From an uncultured Spirochaetales bacterium (lineage in GTDB: Bacteria > Spirochaetota > Spirochaetia > Sphaerochaetales > Sphaerochaetaceae), in NCBI GenBank assembly GCA_949283305.1, contig CASDRU010000006.1, positions 1-64,000 on the forward strand: DNA of 64,000 bases, read 5' to 3'. The notes under the pieces are model-generated. The model saw only the letters and a list, made by a program, of their open reading frames with translations. It had not been told where the DNA came from and did not search any database. How positions within the stretch are numbered: the first letter of the stretch is position 1; every line of letters begins with the position of its first letter. Both the position numbers and the translations under genes were made by a program. This document shows, in pieces, positions 17,844 to 26,919 of the stretch.

Positions 17844-18745
17844 TGGTTGAGTCTCTCATTTCATCCTTTCTTGAGTATATAAGGACTTTGAAGAAAGAAA
17901 GCGACAATACAATAATCAGCTATGAAAACGATCTTGAAGAATTTTCCTCCTACATCAGAAAAAGAGATATCGATTTAGGGGATTTTGAGATGCATGATGC
18001 GAGGGAATATACAAGATACCTGATGAAAAAGGACATGGAGGCAAGCGTGCTGAGAAAGCTCTCTGCTCTCCGCTCTTTCTATAATTACCTGATAAAAAGA
18101 GACATTGCTGAAGACAATCCGTTCAACTATGTGTCGCTGAAGAGAAATGAGACGAGACTGCCTGTTGTTCTTTCAAAAGAAGAGGTTTCTGCTCTCCTTC
18201 ATCTTCCCGTGACAGATTTTCTTTCTCTTCGTGACCACATACTCTTCCTCTTTCTTTACACAACAGGAGCAAGAATCAGCGAGGCACTGAGTGTGAATGT
18301 CTCCGACATAGATTTTTCCCAGCGGAGGATTTTAATCAGAGGAAAGGGAAGCAAGGAGCGCTTTCTGTTTTTGAACAAGAAAGCCGCAGAAGAGATAAAA
18401 GGCTATATAGAAAGAAGAAATGAATATATAAATTCAATTAATGGAGAGAATACAGATGCACTTTTCATCGGAAAAAGCGGTAAAAGGTTGCCATTCAGCT
18501 CTTCTCATAGTATTTTTAACAAAGCAAGGAAAAGTCTCAATCTGAAAAAGGAGTTCACTCCCCATACTTTGAGGCATACATTTGCAACCATGCTGATGGA
18601 CAGCGGTGCAGATATCCGCCTTGTACAGGAATTACTCGGGCATGAGAGCATTAGCACGACCCAGATATATACTCACGTTAGCCGTGCACGTCTGAAGAAA
18701 GTGTATGACAGCTCTCATCCCCATGCAAAGAAGGAAAAGAAATGA
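17843..18745 (+). CDS. xerD: Tyrosine recombinase, XerD type (second of two)
   Basis: A 300-residue tyrosine recombinase with all active-site elements: [20 protein letters not shown] (the beta-hairpin Lys), [17 protein letters not shown] and QIYTHV. The start codon overlaps the previous stop (TAATG), and its own stop overlaps hslV (ATGA). Two Xer paralogues 650 bp apart in one operon suggest the XerC/XerD heterodimer is made from a single transcript with the division proteins. Confidence 0.9.
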   Translation: MVESLISSFLEYIRTLKKESDNTIISYENDLEEFSSYIRKRDIDLGDFEMHDAREYTRYLMKKDMEASVLRKLSALRSFYNYLIKRDIAEDNPFNYVSLKRNETRLPVVLSKEEVSALLHLPVTDFLSLRDHILFLFLYTTGARISEALSVNVSDIDFSQRRILIRGKGSKERFLFLNKKAAEEIKGYIERRNEYINSINGENTDALFIGKSGKRLPFSSSHSIFNKARKSLNLKKEFTPHTLRHTFATMLMDSGADIRLVQELLGHESISTTQIYTHVSRARLKKVYDSSHPHAKKEKK

Positions 18746-19278
18746 GAGGTACTACAATAGTATGTGTCCGCAAGGACAAGATGGTCGCAATTGCCGGAGA
18801 CGGTCAGGTCACACAGGGTGATGCTGTTGTTAAAGGAAATGCAAGAAAGGTTAGAAGGCTATATGATGACAAGGTCATTATAGGCTTTGCAGGAAGCACT
18901 GCTGACGCATTCACGCTCTTTGAGCTTTTTGAATCCAAGCTCAAGCAGTATAACGGCGATCTGACAAGATCGGCTGTAGAACTGGCCAAGCAGTGGAGAA
19001 TGGACAAGCAGCTTAGAAATCTTGAGGCAATGATGATTGCAAGCGATGGAGATAAGATGTTCCTGATTTCCGGTGTAGGTGATGTCCTTGAACCGGAGGG
19101 GGATGCGATTGCAATCGGAAGCGGAGGAAACTATGCACTCTCTGCTGCGCGTGCATATCTGGATTCAAAGGCAGATCTAAACGCAGAGGAGATTGCAAAA
19201 AAGAGCGTTCAGATAGCAGCTGACATATGCATATATACAAATCATAATATCATTACTGAGGTAATCAACAATGGATAA
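18742..19278 (+). CDS. hslV: ATP-dependent protease subunit HslV
   Basis: Peptidase subunit of HslUV (178 aa). The N-terminus reads [11 protein letters not shown], so Thr4 is the expected catalytic Thr after removal of MRG; E. coli HslV has only Met before it. Other family blocks are [30 protein letters not shown] and DICIYTNHN. It overlaps xerD by 4 nt and hslU by 8 nt. The xer-hslV-hslU order recalls the Firmicute codV-clpQ-clpY run. Confidence 0.95.
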   Translation: MRGTTIVCVRKDKMVAIAGDGQVTQGDAVVKGNARKVRRLYDDKVIIGFAGSTADAFTLFELFESKLKQYNGDLTRSAVELAKQWRMDKQLRNLEAMMIASDGDKMFLISGVGDVLEPEGDAIAIGSGGNYALSAARAYLDSKADLNAEEIAKKSVQIAADICIYTNHNIITEVINNG

Positions 19279-20614
19279 GAAATTAGATGAAATGATGCCG
19301 CGCGAGATAGTCGAGGCTCTTGATAAATACATCATCTCACAGTCAGATGCAAAGCGCCTTATTGCTGTTGCAATCAGGAACCGTGTAAGAAGAAAGAGCC
19401 TGGCGGCAGAGATGAGGGATGAGGTCACTCCCAAAAACATCATAATGATCGGACCGACAGGAGTGGGAAAGACAGAGATTGCAAGAAGGATTGCAAAGCT
19501 TGCAAACGCTCCTTTTATAAAGGTTGAGGCGACAAAGTACACAGAGGTCGGATATGTCGGCCGTGATGTCGAGTCAATGGTAAAGGATCTTATGGCTGCA
19601 AGTCTCAATCTTGTGCGTGAAGAGCAGTTTGCAAAACGGGAGAAGGAAGTTGAAGAGCGTGTCAATGAGAGAATCCTCGATCTGCTCCTTCCGACTCTTG
19701 AGAAAGAAGAGAATGCAAGCCTTGAAACAGATGCAACAAGAGCTCAGCTTAAGGAGCTTCTTGCAAAGGGCTTCTTTGAGGACCGTTTTGTTGAATACCA
19801 GAGCAAGCCGACATTCAAGCTTTCAGGAGTAAGCGTTCTCACTCCTGCAAACCAGCAGGAGGAACTTGAATCACTTCTCGGTGATTTCAACAACATGTTT
19901 GCAAACAACAGGCCGAAGACCAAAAAGATAACAGTCCGCCGTGCACGTGAGATTCTGAAGCAGGAGGAGCTTGATAAGATCGTAGATAATGACAAGGTCG
20001 TCGAGGAGGCACGTATGAGAGCCCAGGACATGGGCATCATCTTTATAGATGAGATTGACAAGATTTGTGCCAAGGGAAACACGAATTCCCAGGATGTATC
20101 ACGAGAGGGCGTCCAGCGCGATATCCTTCCGATTGTTGAGGGAACCAAGGTTGCTACGAAATGGGGAGTGATCGATACGACAAATATCCTTTTCATCGCA
20201 GCAGGCGCATTCAGCATGAGCAAGCCAAGTGACCTTATTCCAGAGCTTCAGGGAAGATTCCCGCTCAGAGTCGAGCTTAAAGACCTGACAAGCGATGATT
20301 TCTTCCGTATCCTCACAGAGCCAGACAACGCGATTGTAAAACAGTACAAGGCACTTATGAAGACAGAGGATGTCGAGCTTGATTTCACAGAGGATGCGCT
20401 CAGGAAAATCAGCATCATTGCGGAAAAGGCAAACAACAGTACGGACAACATCGGAGCAAGAAGGCTTCACACTGTCATGGAAAAGCTTCTTGAGGACCTC
20501 TCTTTTGATGCGGACAAGCATAAGGGAGAGAAGGTTGAGATTACAAGTGAGTATGTTGATGAGAAGCTTGGAAACATTATAGAGAACCAGGATCTCACAA
20601 GGTATATACTATAG
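19271..20614 (+). CDS. hslU: ATP-dependent protease ATPase HslU
   Basis: AAA+ unfoldase partner of HslV (447 aa). It begins with [16 protein letters not shown], has Walker [10 protein letters not shown], the pore loop [13 protein letters not shown], the I-domain insertion, Walker [12 protein letters not shown] and the C-terminal tail TRYIL that inserts into HslV. Length is normal. It starts within the end of hslV, so the two are coupled. flhF follows 2 bp later. Confidence 0.96.
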   Translation: MDKKLDEMMPREIVEALDKYIISQSDAKRLIAVAIRNRVRRKSLAAEMRDEVTPKNIIMIGPTGVGKTEIARRIAKLANAPFIKVEATKYTEVGYVGRDVESMVKDLMAASLNLVREEQFAKREKEVEERVNERILDLLLPTLEKEENASLETDATRAQLKELLAKGFFEDRFVEYQSKPTFKLSGVSVLTPANQQEELESLLGDFNNMFANNRPKTKKITVRRAREILKQEELDKIVDNDKVVEEARMRAQDMGIIFIDEIDKICAKGNTNSQDVSREGVQRDILPIVEGTKVATKWGVIDTTNILFIAAGAFSMSKPSDLIPELQGRFPLRVELKDLTSDDFFRILTEPDNAIVKQYKALMKTEDVELDFTEDALRKISIIAEKANNSTDNIGARRLHTVMEKLLEDLSFDADKHKGEKVEITSEYVDEKLGNIIENQDLTRYIL

Positions 20615-20616
20615 TC

Positions 20617-21705
20617 ATGCAGTACTATTCCATCACTTCCTCAACATTCGAGGATGCGCTTAAAAAAGCTAAAGAGCAGTATGGTGAATCAGTAAGGATC
20701 ATCTCCCGTCGTGACTTTACGACAGGAGGTGGCATTTTCACCAAGAAGAAGGATAAATGCGAGATAACCTTCTACCTGTCTGAGAAGGCAGAAAAGAGGG
20801 ATGACGGGAAAAGCGATGAGGAGAGCCTTAAAGAGTTTGAAAAAGAAGCTCAGACCCCGGATCCTGCAAAGCTGAGCAGGACTGAGCGTCTTGATACTGA
20901 AATCCATCGCGGCGCCTTTTCTCATTCATTTTCAAGCGTGAACCAGATAATGGACAAAAACTATATCACTGAGCCTTTAAGGAGCGCTCTTCTTGAAAAC
21001 CTCTCAGAGCAGGATATTATGCTTTCCTTTGCGGACAACATAATAAAGAGTGTCAATATAGACACGGAGCGTATTCTCCATCCCAAACATTTCCTTGCTC
21101 TTATTGGCCCTACAGGAAATGGAAAGAGCACGACTACTTTCAAGATTGCATCGATTTACAAGAAACAGGGCAAGAAGGTTGCAATCATCACACTTGACTC
21201 ATATAAGGCAGGAGCTTATGAGCAGGCAAAGGCTTTTTCCGATCTGTTTTCAATTCCTGTCAGGATAGTGAAGGAAGAGGATGAGTTTTTAGCTGCCATT
21301 GAAGAGTTTCATTATCATGAGCTGATTTTAATCGATACAATGGGCATAAGTCCGAATGACAAGAATCTGAATCTCAAGCTCCGCGGAATGCTCAAGAGGC
21401 TTGAAAGGGAGAACATCGAGTTTTCTCTTGTTGTCTCAGCATCCACGAAGGAAGAGGATATAATAAACCAGTATAAAAGATATTCAAACTACAATATCGA
21501 GAGCGTCATTGCCACTAAGGTGGATGAGACAGAAAGCATCGGAAGCGTTATTTCCTTCTGCTTCAAATATAAGATTCCGCTTTCTTTTGTCACAAACGGG
21601 CAGAGAATTCCTGAGGATATCGAGAAAGCAACGAGCACTGTGATTCTCTCTCACATAAAGGATCTTAATCTCGATATAAAGAGAAGCAGACAGCTTGGAT
21701 ATTAA
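20617..21705 (+). CDS. flhF: FlhF-like SRP-family GTPase
   Basis: A 362-residue SRP-type GTPase resembling FlhF, which positions flagella in motile bacteria. The N-terminal FlhF block is seen (MQYYSITSSTFEDALKKAK, then IISRRDFTTGGG), followed by an acidic linker and the NG domain: GPTGNGKSTTTF (G1), TLDSYKAGAYEQ, IDTMGI (G3), TKVDETES (G4). No flagellar genes are in the window and the neighbours are hslU and a PBP-like gene, unlike the flhA-flhF-flhG setting of motile spirochaetes. It may have another polar or secretory role here. Confidence 0.82.
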   Translation: MQYYSITSSTFEDALKKAKEQYGESVRIISRRDFTTGGGIFTKKKDKCEITFYLSEKAEKRDDGKSDEESLKEFEKEAQTPDPAKLSRTERLDTEIHRGAFSHSFSSVNQIMDKNYITEPLRSALLENLSEQDIMLSFADNIIKSVNIDTERILHPKHFLALIGPTGNGKSTTTFKIASIYKKQGKKVAIITLDSYKAGAYEQAKAFSDLFSIPVRIVKEEDEFLAAIEEFHYHELILIDTMGISPNDKNLNLKLRGMLKRLERENIEFSLVVSASTKEEDIINQYKRYSNYNIESVIATKVDETESIGSVISFCFKYKIPLSFVTNGQRIPEDIEKATSTVILSHIKDLNLDIKRSRQLGY

Positions 21706-22679
21706 ATCTGACTGAGGATGGCTTTTGTGTCTGAGGCAAGAGCGCTTACGATGCTCCTGTCCTGAGAATATGCTACTATAGTGTAATCCTTGTCATACAG
21801 GTAGCATGCATCTCCGTTTTCAAGGTTCAGAATACGGGAGGTGTTGTTCTGGATCTCATATCTGTTTCTGCCTTTCTCATAATCAAGCTCAAATGAAGGG
21901 CTGATTGCATTTTCTATTATCTCTTCATCATAGCTTGTGCTTGTAGAAGGAGAGAGGGAGAGACTCAGCATGTCATTGTCAGAAGAGGAAAGGACTGCAA
22001 GCATGATGTAGCTGCTGCTGATGCTTGAGTAGCTCTCGACAATCAGATCAGTAAGGTATGAAACATTTAGGTCGACTGAAAGTGTGATATCCTCTCCGTG
22101 CACTGCCTCATCAGAGAGAATTAAAGGGGCAGATAGTCTTTCATCAAATATTTTCTCGACTCCGTACAGTCCGTTTCTCTTTTCATCAATTCTGCCGATC
22201 ACAGCCATCAGATGTGTCTTTGAAGGATAGTTCCTCTTTATCTGTTTTTCCAGGGACACAACAGAGGAAAGCCTGTTTTCATCAATCATCCTCTGTGCAT
22301 CCTCAACATTGTTTTCTGTAATTGATGTGCTTATGACTATCTCATCGCTTTCTGCTTTTCTGATCATATTCTCAACTTCCAGTGCATCCATATTCAGAAA
22401 AGGGGAGATGAGAGAAGAAAAGCTGCTTATTCCGTTTATGCTTCTTTTATCTATTGTCATTTCATAGCTTGATGTATCCAGTGCAAGAATCTGATTGTTC
22501 CTGTCATAGATTGTACCCCGGTAATATGCCGTTGCTATATCAATGTCCTTGTAATTCGTGTTGAGCATTCCTGAAGAGTAGAAGAGGTATATCAGTCTCA
22601 GGATGATCAGAACAAACAGAAGAAAAGAGACGAGCAATATAAAGAATCCGCTTTCCTTTATTTTCTTTTTTTTCATCAA
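21702..22679 (-). CDS. PBP-like protein with dimerisation domain but no transpeptidase
   Basis: A 325-residue bitopic protein. One transmembrane helix (about residues 11-33) is followed by a class B PBP dimerisation domain: YRGTIYDRNNQILA, a YPSKTHLMAVIGRID segment and GLYGVEKIFDERLSAPL. After the VHGEDITLSVDLN element, which normally leads into the catalytic domain, the protein continues for only about 120 residues and shows no SxxK, SxN or KTG motif. It therefore cannot cross-link peptidoglycan. It could be the FtsI-position scaffold for FtsW. No Shine-Dalgarno is evident. It is divergent from the LysM/LytM gene and convergent with flhF (4-nt overlap). Confidence 0.72.
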   Translation of the reverse strand: MMKKKKIKESGFFILLVSFLLFVLIILRLIYLFYSSGMLNTNYKDIDIATAYYRGTIYDRNNQILALDTSSYEMTIDKRSINGISSFSSLISPFLNMDALEVENMIRKAESDEIVISTSITENNVEDAQRMIDENRLSSVVSLEKQIKRNYPSKTHLMAVIGRIDEKRNGLYGVEKIFDERLSAPLILSDEAVHGEDITLSVDLNVSYLTDLIVESYSSISSSYIMLAVLSSSDNDMLSLSLSPSTSTSYDEEIIENAISPSFELDYEKGRNRYEIQNNTSRILNLENGDACYLYDKDYTIVAYSQDRSIVSALASDTKAILSQI

Positions 22680-22716
22680 AGACTATATTATAATTAAAAA
22701 ACGGGATTTTCAACTT

Positions 22717-23625
22717 ATGCCTAGAGATGACTATGATGACATGAACTATAGCCGGGCGCGGGATGAGAAAAAGGGAAGAAAGACCCTTTTTGTATCCGTC
22801 TTTCTCACGCTTCTTGTTCTTATTGCCGTGATTCTCGTCATATTATTCGGTCCATCTGAGAATCAAGAAAGCGCGAATGAAGAGGAACCAGCAATATCTC
22901 AGGCTGTTCCAGAGTCCTCTGAAGAAAAACAGGAATCAGGATTCTTTCGTGAATATACAGTCAGAAACGGCGACAGCGTTATTTCAATTTCAGATGAGTT
23001 TTCTCTTTCTGCAGAGACAATTGCCAGTCTTAATGCCATTAAGAGCAACAGCGATCTTCGTCCCGGCCAGATTCTCCTGATTCCAGAGCTTGATGGAGTA
23101 AGATACACCCTGTCAGAGGATGAGAGTGTAGAGGAAGTTTATTCACGTTTTTCAAGTTCTGTGAGCCTGGAAAGATTTATAGAGATAAACCAGATAGATG
23201 ATGCTCTCAAAAAGGGAGATGATGTATTCATTCCTCTCCCAATTGATTCTTCATTCACTTTCTCAAGACCGGTTGAGGACGGCCAGATGAAATATTCATA
23301 CCGTGAGAGTGTAAATGGAAAGACAATATCTTCTCTCGGAATTGCGGCAGAAGCAGGAAGTGCTGTTCTTGCAAGTCAGGATGGAGTGGTGACCCAGGCT
23401 GCATATGACAGCACATCAGGGCGCTATGTTGAGATTGCACACAGCTTGGGCTATGTGACAAGATACGAGAACCTTGAGATAATCAATGTCAGAAAAGATG
23501 ATGAAGTATCAAAGGGAGATGTGATCGGCACGATCGGCACAAGCTCCTCAGTCAACGGGTCGCCTGTGCTGTTCTTCTCTATAAAGCAGGGAGCGCTCAC
23601 ACTCGATCCTGAGCTATATATATAA
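22717..23625 (+). CDS. LysM and degenerate LytM (M23) domain protein
   Basis: A 302-residue envelope protein: acidic N-terminus, one transmembrane segment (about residues 22-44), a low-complexity linker, a LysM repeat (YTVRNGDSVISISDEF...LRPGQILLIP), then an M23/LytM fold. The metal ligands are missing: the HxGxD position reads SSLGIAA and the terminal HxH position reads VLFFS. It therefore resembles the non-catalytic activators NlpD/EnvC, which switch on amidases. The start at ATG 22717 is chosen because the upstream extension reads into the divergent promoter region. It is convergent with secA (13-bp gap). Confidence 0.8.
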   Translation: MPRDDYDDMNYSRARDEKKGRKTLFVSVFLTLLVLIAVILVILFGPSENQESANEEEPAISQAVPESSEEKQESGFFREYTVRNGDSVISISDEFSLSAETIASLNAIKSNSDLRPGQILLIPELDGVRYTLSEDESVEEVYSRFSSSVSLERFIEINQIDDALKKGDDVFIPLPIDSSFTFSRPVEDGQMKYSYRESVNGKTISSLGIAAEAGSAVLASQDGVVTQAAYDSTSGRYVEIAHSLGYVTRYENLEIINVRKDDEVSKGDVIGTIGTSSSVNGSPVLFFSIKQGALTLDPELYI

Positions 23626-23638
23626 TCCCCCGCTTATT

Positions 23639-26362
23639 TCATGCATTTTTTCCGCAGCAGTTCTTGTATTTCTTTCCGCTTCCGCACGGGCACGGATCGT
23701 TTCTGCCGATTTTAGGACTTGTTCTCCTTATTGTCGTATTCTCGCTTTCGGCTCTTCTTGTTGCCTGTGTGTCAGCTGAGCGGAAACTCTTATGCTGGGC
23801 ATTAAGAGTCCTTTCCCTTCTTTCTCTTTCGCTCATGATCTTCACGGATACGACAGTCTTCACAACACTGTCTGAAATAAGGGTTATCATCTCATCAAAG
23901 GCATCGCTTGCGGTATTCTTGTATTCCACAAGAGGATTCTTCTGCGCATAGCTCATAAGCCCTGCACTTTCCTTAAGCTCCTCAAGGTTGTCAAGATGAT
24001 CAATCCAGCGCTTGTCGATATTTCTTAGATATACATAGCGGATGAATGCATTGAACTGCTCCTTTCCTGCCTTTGCTTCCTTGTCCCTGATGTTCTTTTC
24101 AAGGTATGGGTAAAGCTCTTCTTCTTTAAGCACATCCTGGATATTGAAGAAAGTTGTGACAGATGATACGAATTTTTCCCTGTCCTTTCCGCATTCGTCG
24201 CTGTAGTAGGTGATGATGTCCTTTATATTTGACAGTATTCTTTCTGAGAGATTTTCGTCACTGAGAATCTTGTCACGCTCGGCATAGATGTAGTTTCTCT
24301 GCTCATTGAGAACATTATCGTATTCAAGAAGATGCTTTCTTATATCGAAGTTTCTTGCCTCGACTTTCTCCTGAGCTTTCTCGATTGCGCTGTCAAGCAT
24401 CCTGTGCTCGATTGCCTCTCCGTCCTTAAGACCAAGGCGTCCGATCATCTCCCTCAGTCCATCACGTGCAAAGAGGCGCATCAGTGGATCGGAAAGAGAG
24501 ACATAGAACCTGCTGCTTCCCGGGTCTCCCTGTCTGCCGGACCTTCCGCGGAGCTGGTTGTCGATTCTTCTTGATTCATGGCGCTCTGAGCCGATTATAT
24601 ACAATCCTCCAAGCGCTTTCACTTCCTCATAGCGCTCTTTGTATTCATGTTCAACATCCTTCATGGCCTGGTTGAACTCCTCAAGGGTGCATTCAGTTCC
24701 GACCTTTTTGTATGCGAGATGCTCCGGAGATCCTCCGAGCTTTATGTCAGTTCCTCGTCCGGCCATGTTCGTTGCAATTGTGACAGCTCCTTTTGCTCCA
24801 GCTTCTCCGATTATATATGCTTCTCTTGCATGGTTCTTTGCATTGAGGACCTCATGACGGATGCCAGCTCTTGTAAGCATTTTTGAAAGAGTTTCGGATT
24901 TCTCAATTGAGACAGTTCCGATCAGAATCGGCTGTCCAGTTTTGTGAATCTCCTTGACATCGTTCACAATCGCATTGAACTTCGCCTGCTCATCGTAGTA
25001 GATCTTGTCTTTGTAATCCTTTCTTATAACAGGTCTGTTTGTCGGAATCACGACAACATCAAGGCCATAGATCTCGTTGAACTCTGCTGCCTCAGTATCT
25101 GCCGTTCCTGTCATTCCAGAAAGCTTTTCATACATCCTGAAGAAATTCTGGAACGTGATTGTCGCATATGTCTTGCTCTGTCCAAGGACCTTCACATGCT
25201 CCTTTGCCTCTATTGCCTGATGAAGTCCGTCTGAGTATCTTCTTCCCGGAAGCACACGTCCTGTGAACTCATCTACAATCTGCACCTCTCCATCCTTTAC
25301 AATGTAGTCCACATCTTTCTGGTACATCACATGCGCAGTAAGTGCCTGTGTGACATAATGGACCATCTCGAAGTTCTCACCATCATAAAGAGAGTATACA
25401 GTCTCTCCTTTCTCATCCTGGGAAGGAAGGAGTGCTCCGGCTTTTTTGAGGAGCTCTTCCATATGTGTCATTCCCTGCTTTGTGAATGTGATCTTCTTGC
25501 TCTTCTCGTCCTTGCGGTAATCTCCTCTTTCATCGAAGTTCAATGCGATTGTCCTGTCAAGCTTCTCCATCTGGGTCAGTTCATAGTAGTCCCCGGTTTC
25601 AGGATTCTTCTCGCATTCCTTTAAAAAGAAAGTGATGCTGTCTGCTTTTCTGACTTTTTCTGTATCATCATCGCCGGGACCGGAGATGATCAAAGGAGTT
25701 CGCGCCTCATCGATAAGAATGCTGTCTATCTCGTCAACGATGCAGAACGCATGGTTCTTCTGCACCTTGTCCTCAAGACGTCCTTTCATATTGTCCCTGA
25801 GGTAATCAAAGCCGAATTCATTATTTGTTCCGTATGTTATGTCAGCCTCATAGTTCTTTTTCTTGGCTTCGTTATCCATGCCGCTTTTGATGCATCCGAC
25901 AGTCAGTCCGAGATATGAGTAGACCGGCTCCATCCAGTTCTTATCCCTTTCTGCAAGATATTCATTGACTGTGACAATATGGACACCTTTGCCGCTTAAT
26001 GCATTTAAATAGGCCGCAGGAGTACAGGCAAGGGTTTTTCCTTCTCCTGTCTTCAGCTCCATTATCTTGCCCTGATGGAGAACAACAGCTCCCATCATCT
26101 GCACATCATAATGCCTCTGGTTGAGGGTGCGCTTTGCCGCCTCTCTTGTCATCGCATATGCTTTTGCGAGAATCTGGTCAAGCGATGTTGACCCGTCCTG
26201 TATTTCTTTTTTCCATCTAGCTGTCTGGGCTTTCATATCAGATTCGCTTAATCCCTCAGCCCAGCTTTCATAGCTGTTTATTTCCTTGACAACGGGATAC
26301 AGTTTCTTCATATCCCTTTCGTGCTTGCTTCCTCCGAAGAGTGCTGTGATAAAATTCGCCAT
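23639..26362 (-). CDS. secA: Preprotein translocase ATPase SecA
   Basis: The 907-residue motor of the Sec pathway at the inner membrane. It has Walker A MELKTGEGKTLA, the DEAD-type VDEIDSILIDEARTPL, the second nucleotide domain with TNMAGRGTDIKLGG and GSERHESRRIDNQLRGRSGRQGD, and a C-terminal zinc-binding tail NDPCPCGSGKKYKNCC for SecB/lipid contact. Length is normal. The start MANFITALFGG is at 26362. It is a monocistronic leftward gene between convergent and divergent neighbours. Confidence 0.97.
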   Translation of the reverse strand: MANFITALFGGSKHERDMKKLYPVVKEINSYESWAEGLSESDMKAQTARWKKEIQDGSTSLDQILAKAYAMTREAAKRTLNQRHYDVQMMGAVVLHQGKIMELKTGEGKTLACTPAAYLNALSGKGVHIVTVNEYLAERDKNWMEPVYSYLGLTVGCIKSGMDNEAKKKNYEADITYGTNNEFGFDYLRDNMKGRLEDKVQKNHAFCIVDEIDSILIDEARTPLIISGPGDDDTEKVRKADSITFFLKECEKNPETGDYYELTQMEKLDRTIALNFDERGDYRKDEKSKKITFTKQGMTHMEELLKKAGALLPSQDEKGETVYSLYDGENFEMVHYVTQALTAHVMYQKDVDYIVKDGEVQIVDEFTGRVLPGRRYSDGLHQAIEAKEHVKVLGQSKTYATITFQNFFRMYEKLSGMTGTADTEAAEFNEIYGLDVVVIPTNRPVIRKDYKDKIYYDEQAKFNAIVNDVKEIHKTGQPILIGTVSIEKSETLSKMLTRAGIRHEVLNAKNHAREAYIIGEAGAKGAVTIATNMAGRGTDIKLGGSPEHLAYKKVGTECTLEEFNQAMKDVEHEYKERYEEVKALGGLYIIGSERHESRRIDNQLRGRSGRQGDPGSSRFYVSLSDPLMRLFARDGLREMIGRLGLKDGEAIEHRMLDSAIEKAQEKVEARNFDIRKHLLEYDNVLNEQRNYIYAERDKILSDENLSERILSNIKDIITYYSDECGKDREKFVSSVTTFFNIQDVLKEEELYPYLEKNIRDKEAKAGKEQFNAFIRYVYLRNIDKRWIDHLDNLEELKESAGLMSYAQKNPLVEYKNTASDAFDEMITLISDSVVKTVVSVKIMSERERRERTLNAQHKSFRSADTQATRRAESENTTIRRTSPKIGRNDPCPCGSGKKYKNCCGKNA

Positions 26363-26430
26363 ATCTTGATAATAATAAAAAGAAATGAAAAAAGGTAGGA
26401 ATATTCGTCAAATTTTTTTATCATAGAAGT

Positions 26431-26919
26431 ATGACATTCAATTATCTTGACATTGCGCTTCTTATAATACTGCTTCTCTCTCTGATCGGAGGCCTGGTGA
26501 GGGGAATACTCAAGAGTGTTTCCTGGCTTCCCGGAATTGCTCTAGGTCTTCTTGCCGCTGTGCTGTTCAATAAGGCTCTGACAGGAATAATCTTAGAATA
26601 CAGTGTTCTTTCACCGATGATAGCTTCTGCAATATCAGTCGTATCCTTAGTCTGTGTCACATATTTCATCGTGCGCCTCATATTCGTGTTCTTCTCCTCA
26701 GCTCTTGAGAGCATAGGGCTGGGAGCAATAGACAAAGTGCTTGGAGGAATATTCTCACTTCTATTATCGATAATGGTCCTCGGTATGATATACACAGTAA
26801 TATGCACTGTAAGTGTTGCCAGCAGTGTCGCTCAATACATGAACGGATCGTTCATAATAAAGAACATAATAAATCCTGTTTTCAGCCAAACAGTGGAGAT
26901 AATCAATTCCAGCCTATGA
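26431..26919 (+). CDS. CvpA family membrane protein
   Basis: A 162-residue protein with four hydrophobic segments and the CvpA/colicin V production family pattern: NYLDIALLIILLLSLIGGLVRG at the start (positions 3-25), then IGLGAIDKVLGGIFSLL in the third segment. It probably sits in the inner membrane; biochemical role in the family is poorly known. It opens the operon cvpA-holB-kinase-regulator-dinG, with the stop overlapping the holB start (ATGA). Confidence 0.8.
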   Translation: MTFNYLDIALLIILLLSLIGGLVRGILKSVSWLPGIALGLLAAVLFNKALTGIILEYSVLSPMIASAISVVSLVCVTYFIVRLIFVFFSSALESIGLGAIDKVLGGIFSLLLSIMVLGMIYTVICTVSVASSVAQYMNGSFIIKNIINPVFSQTVEIINSSL

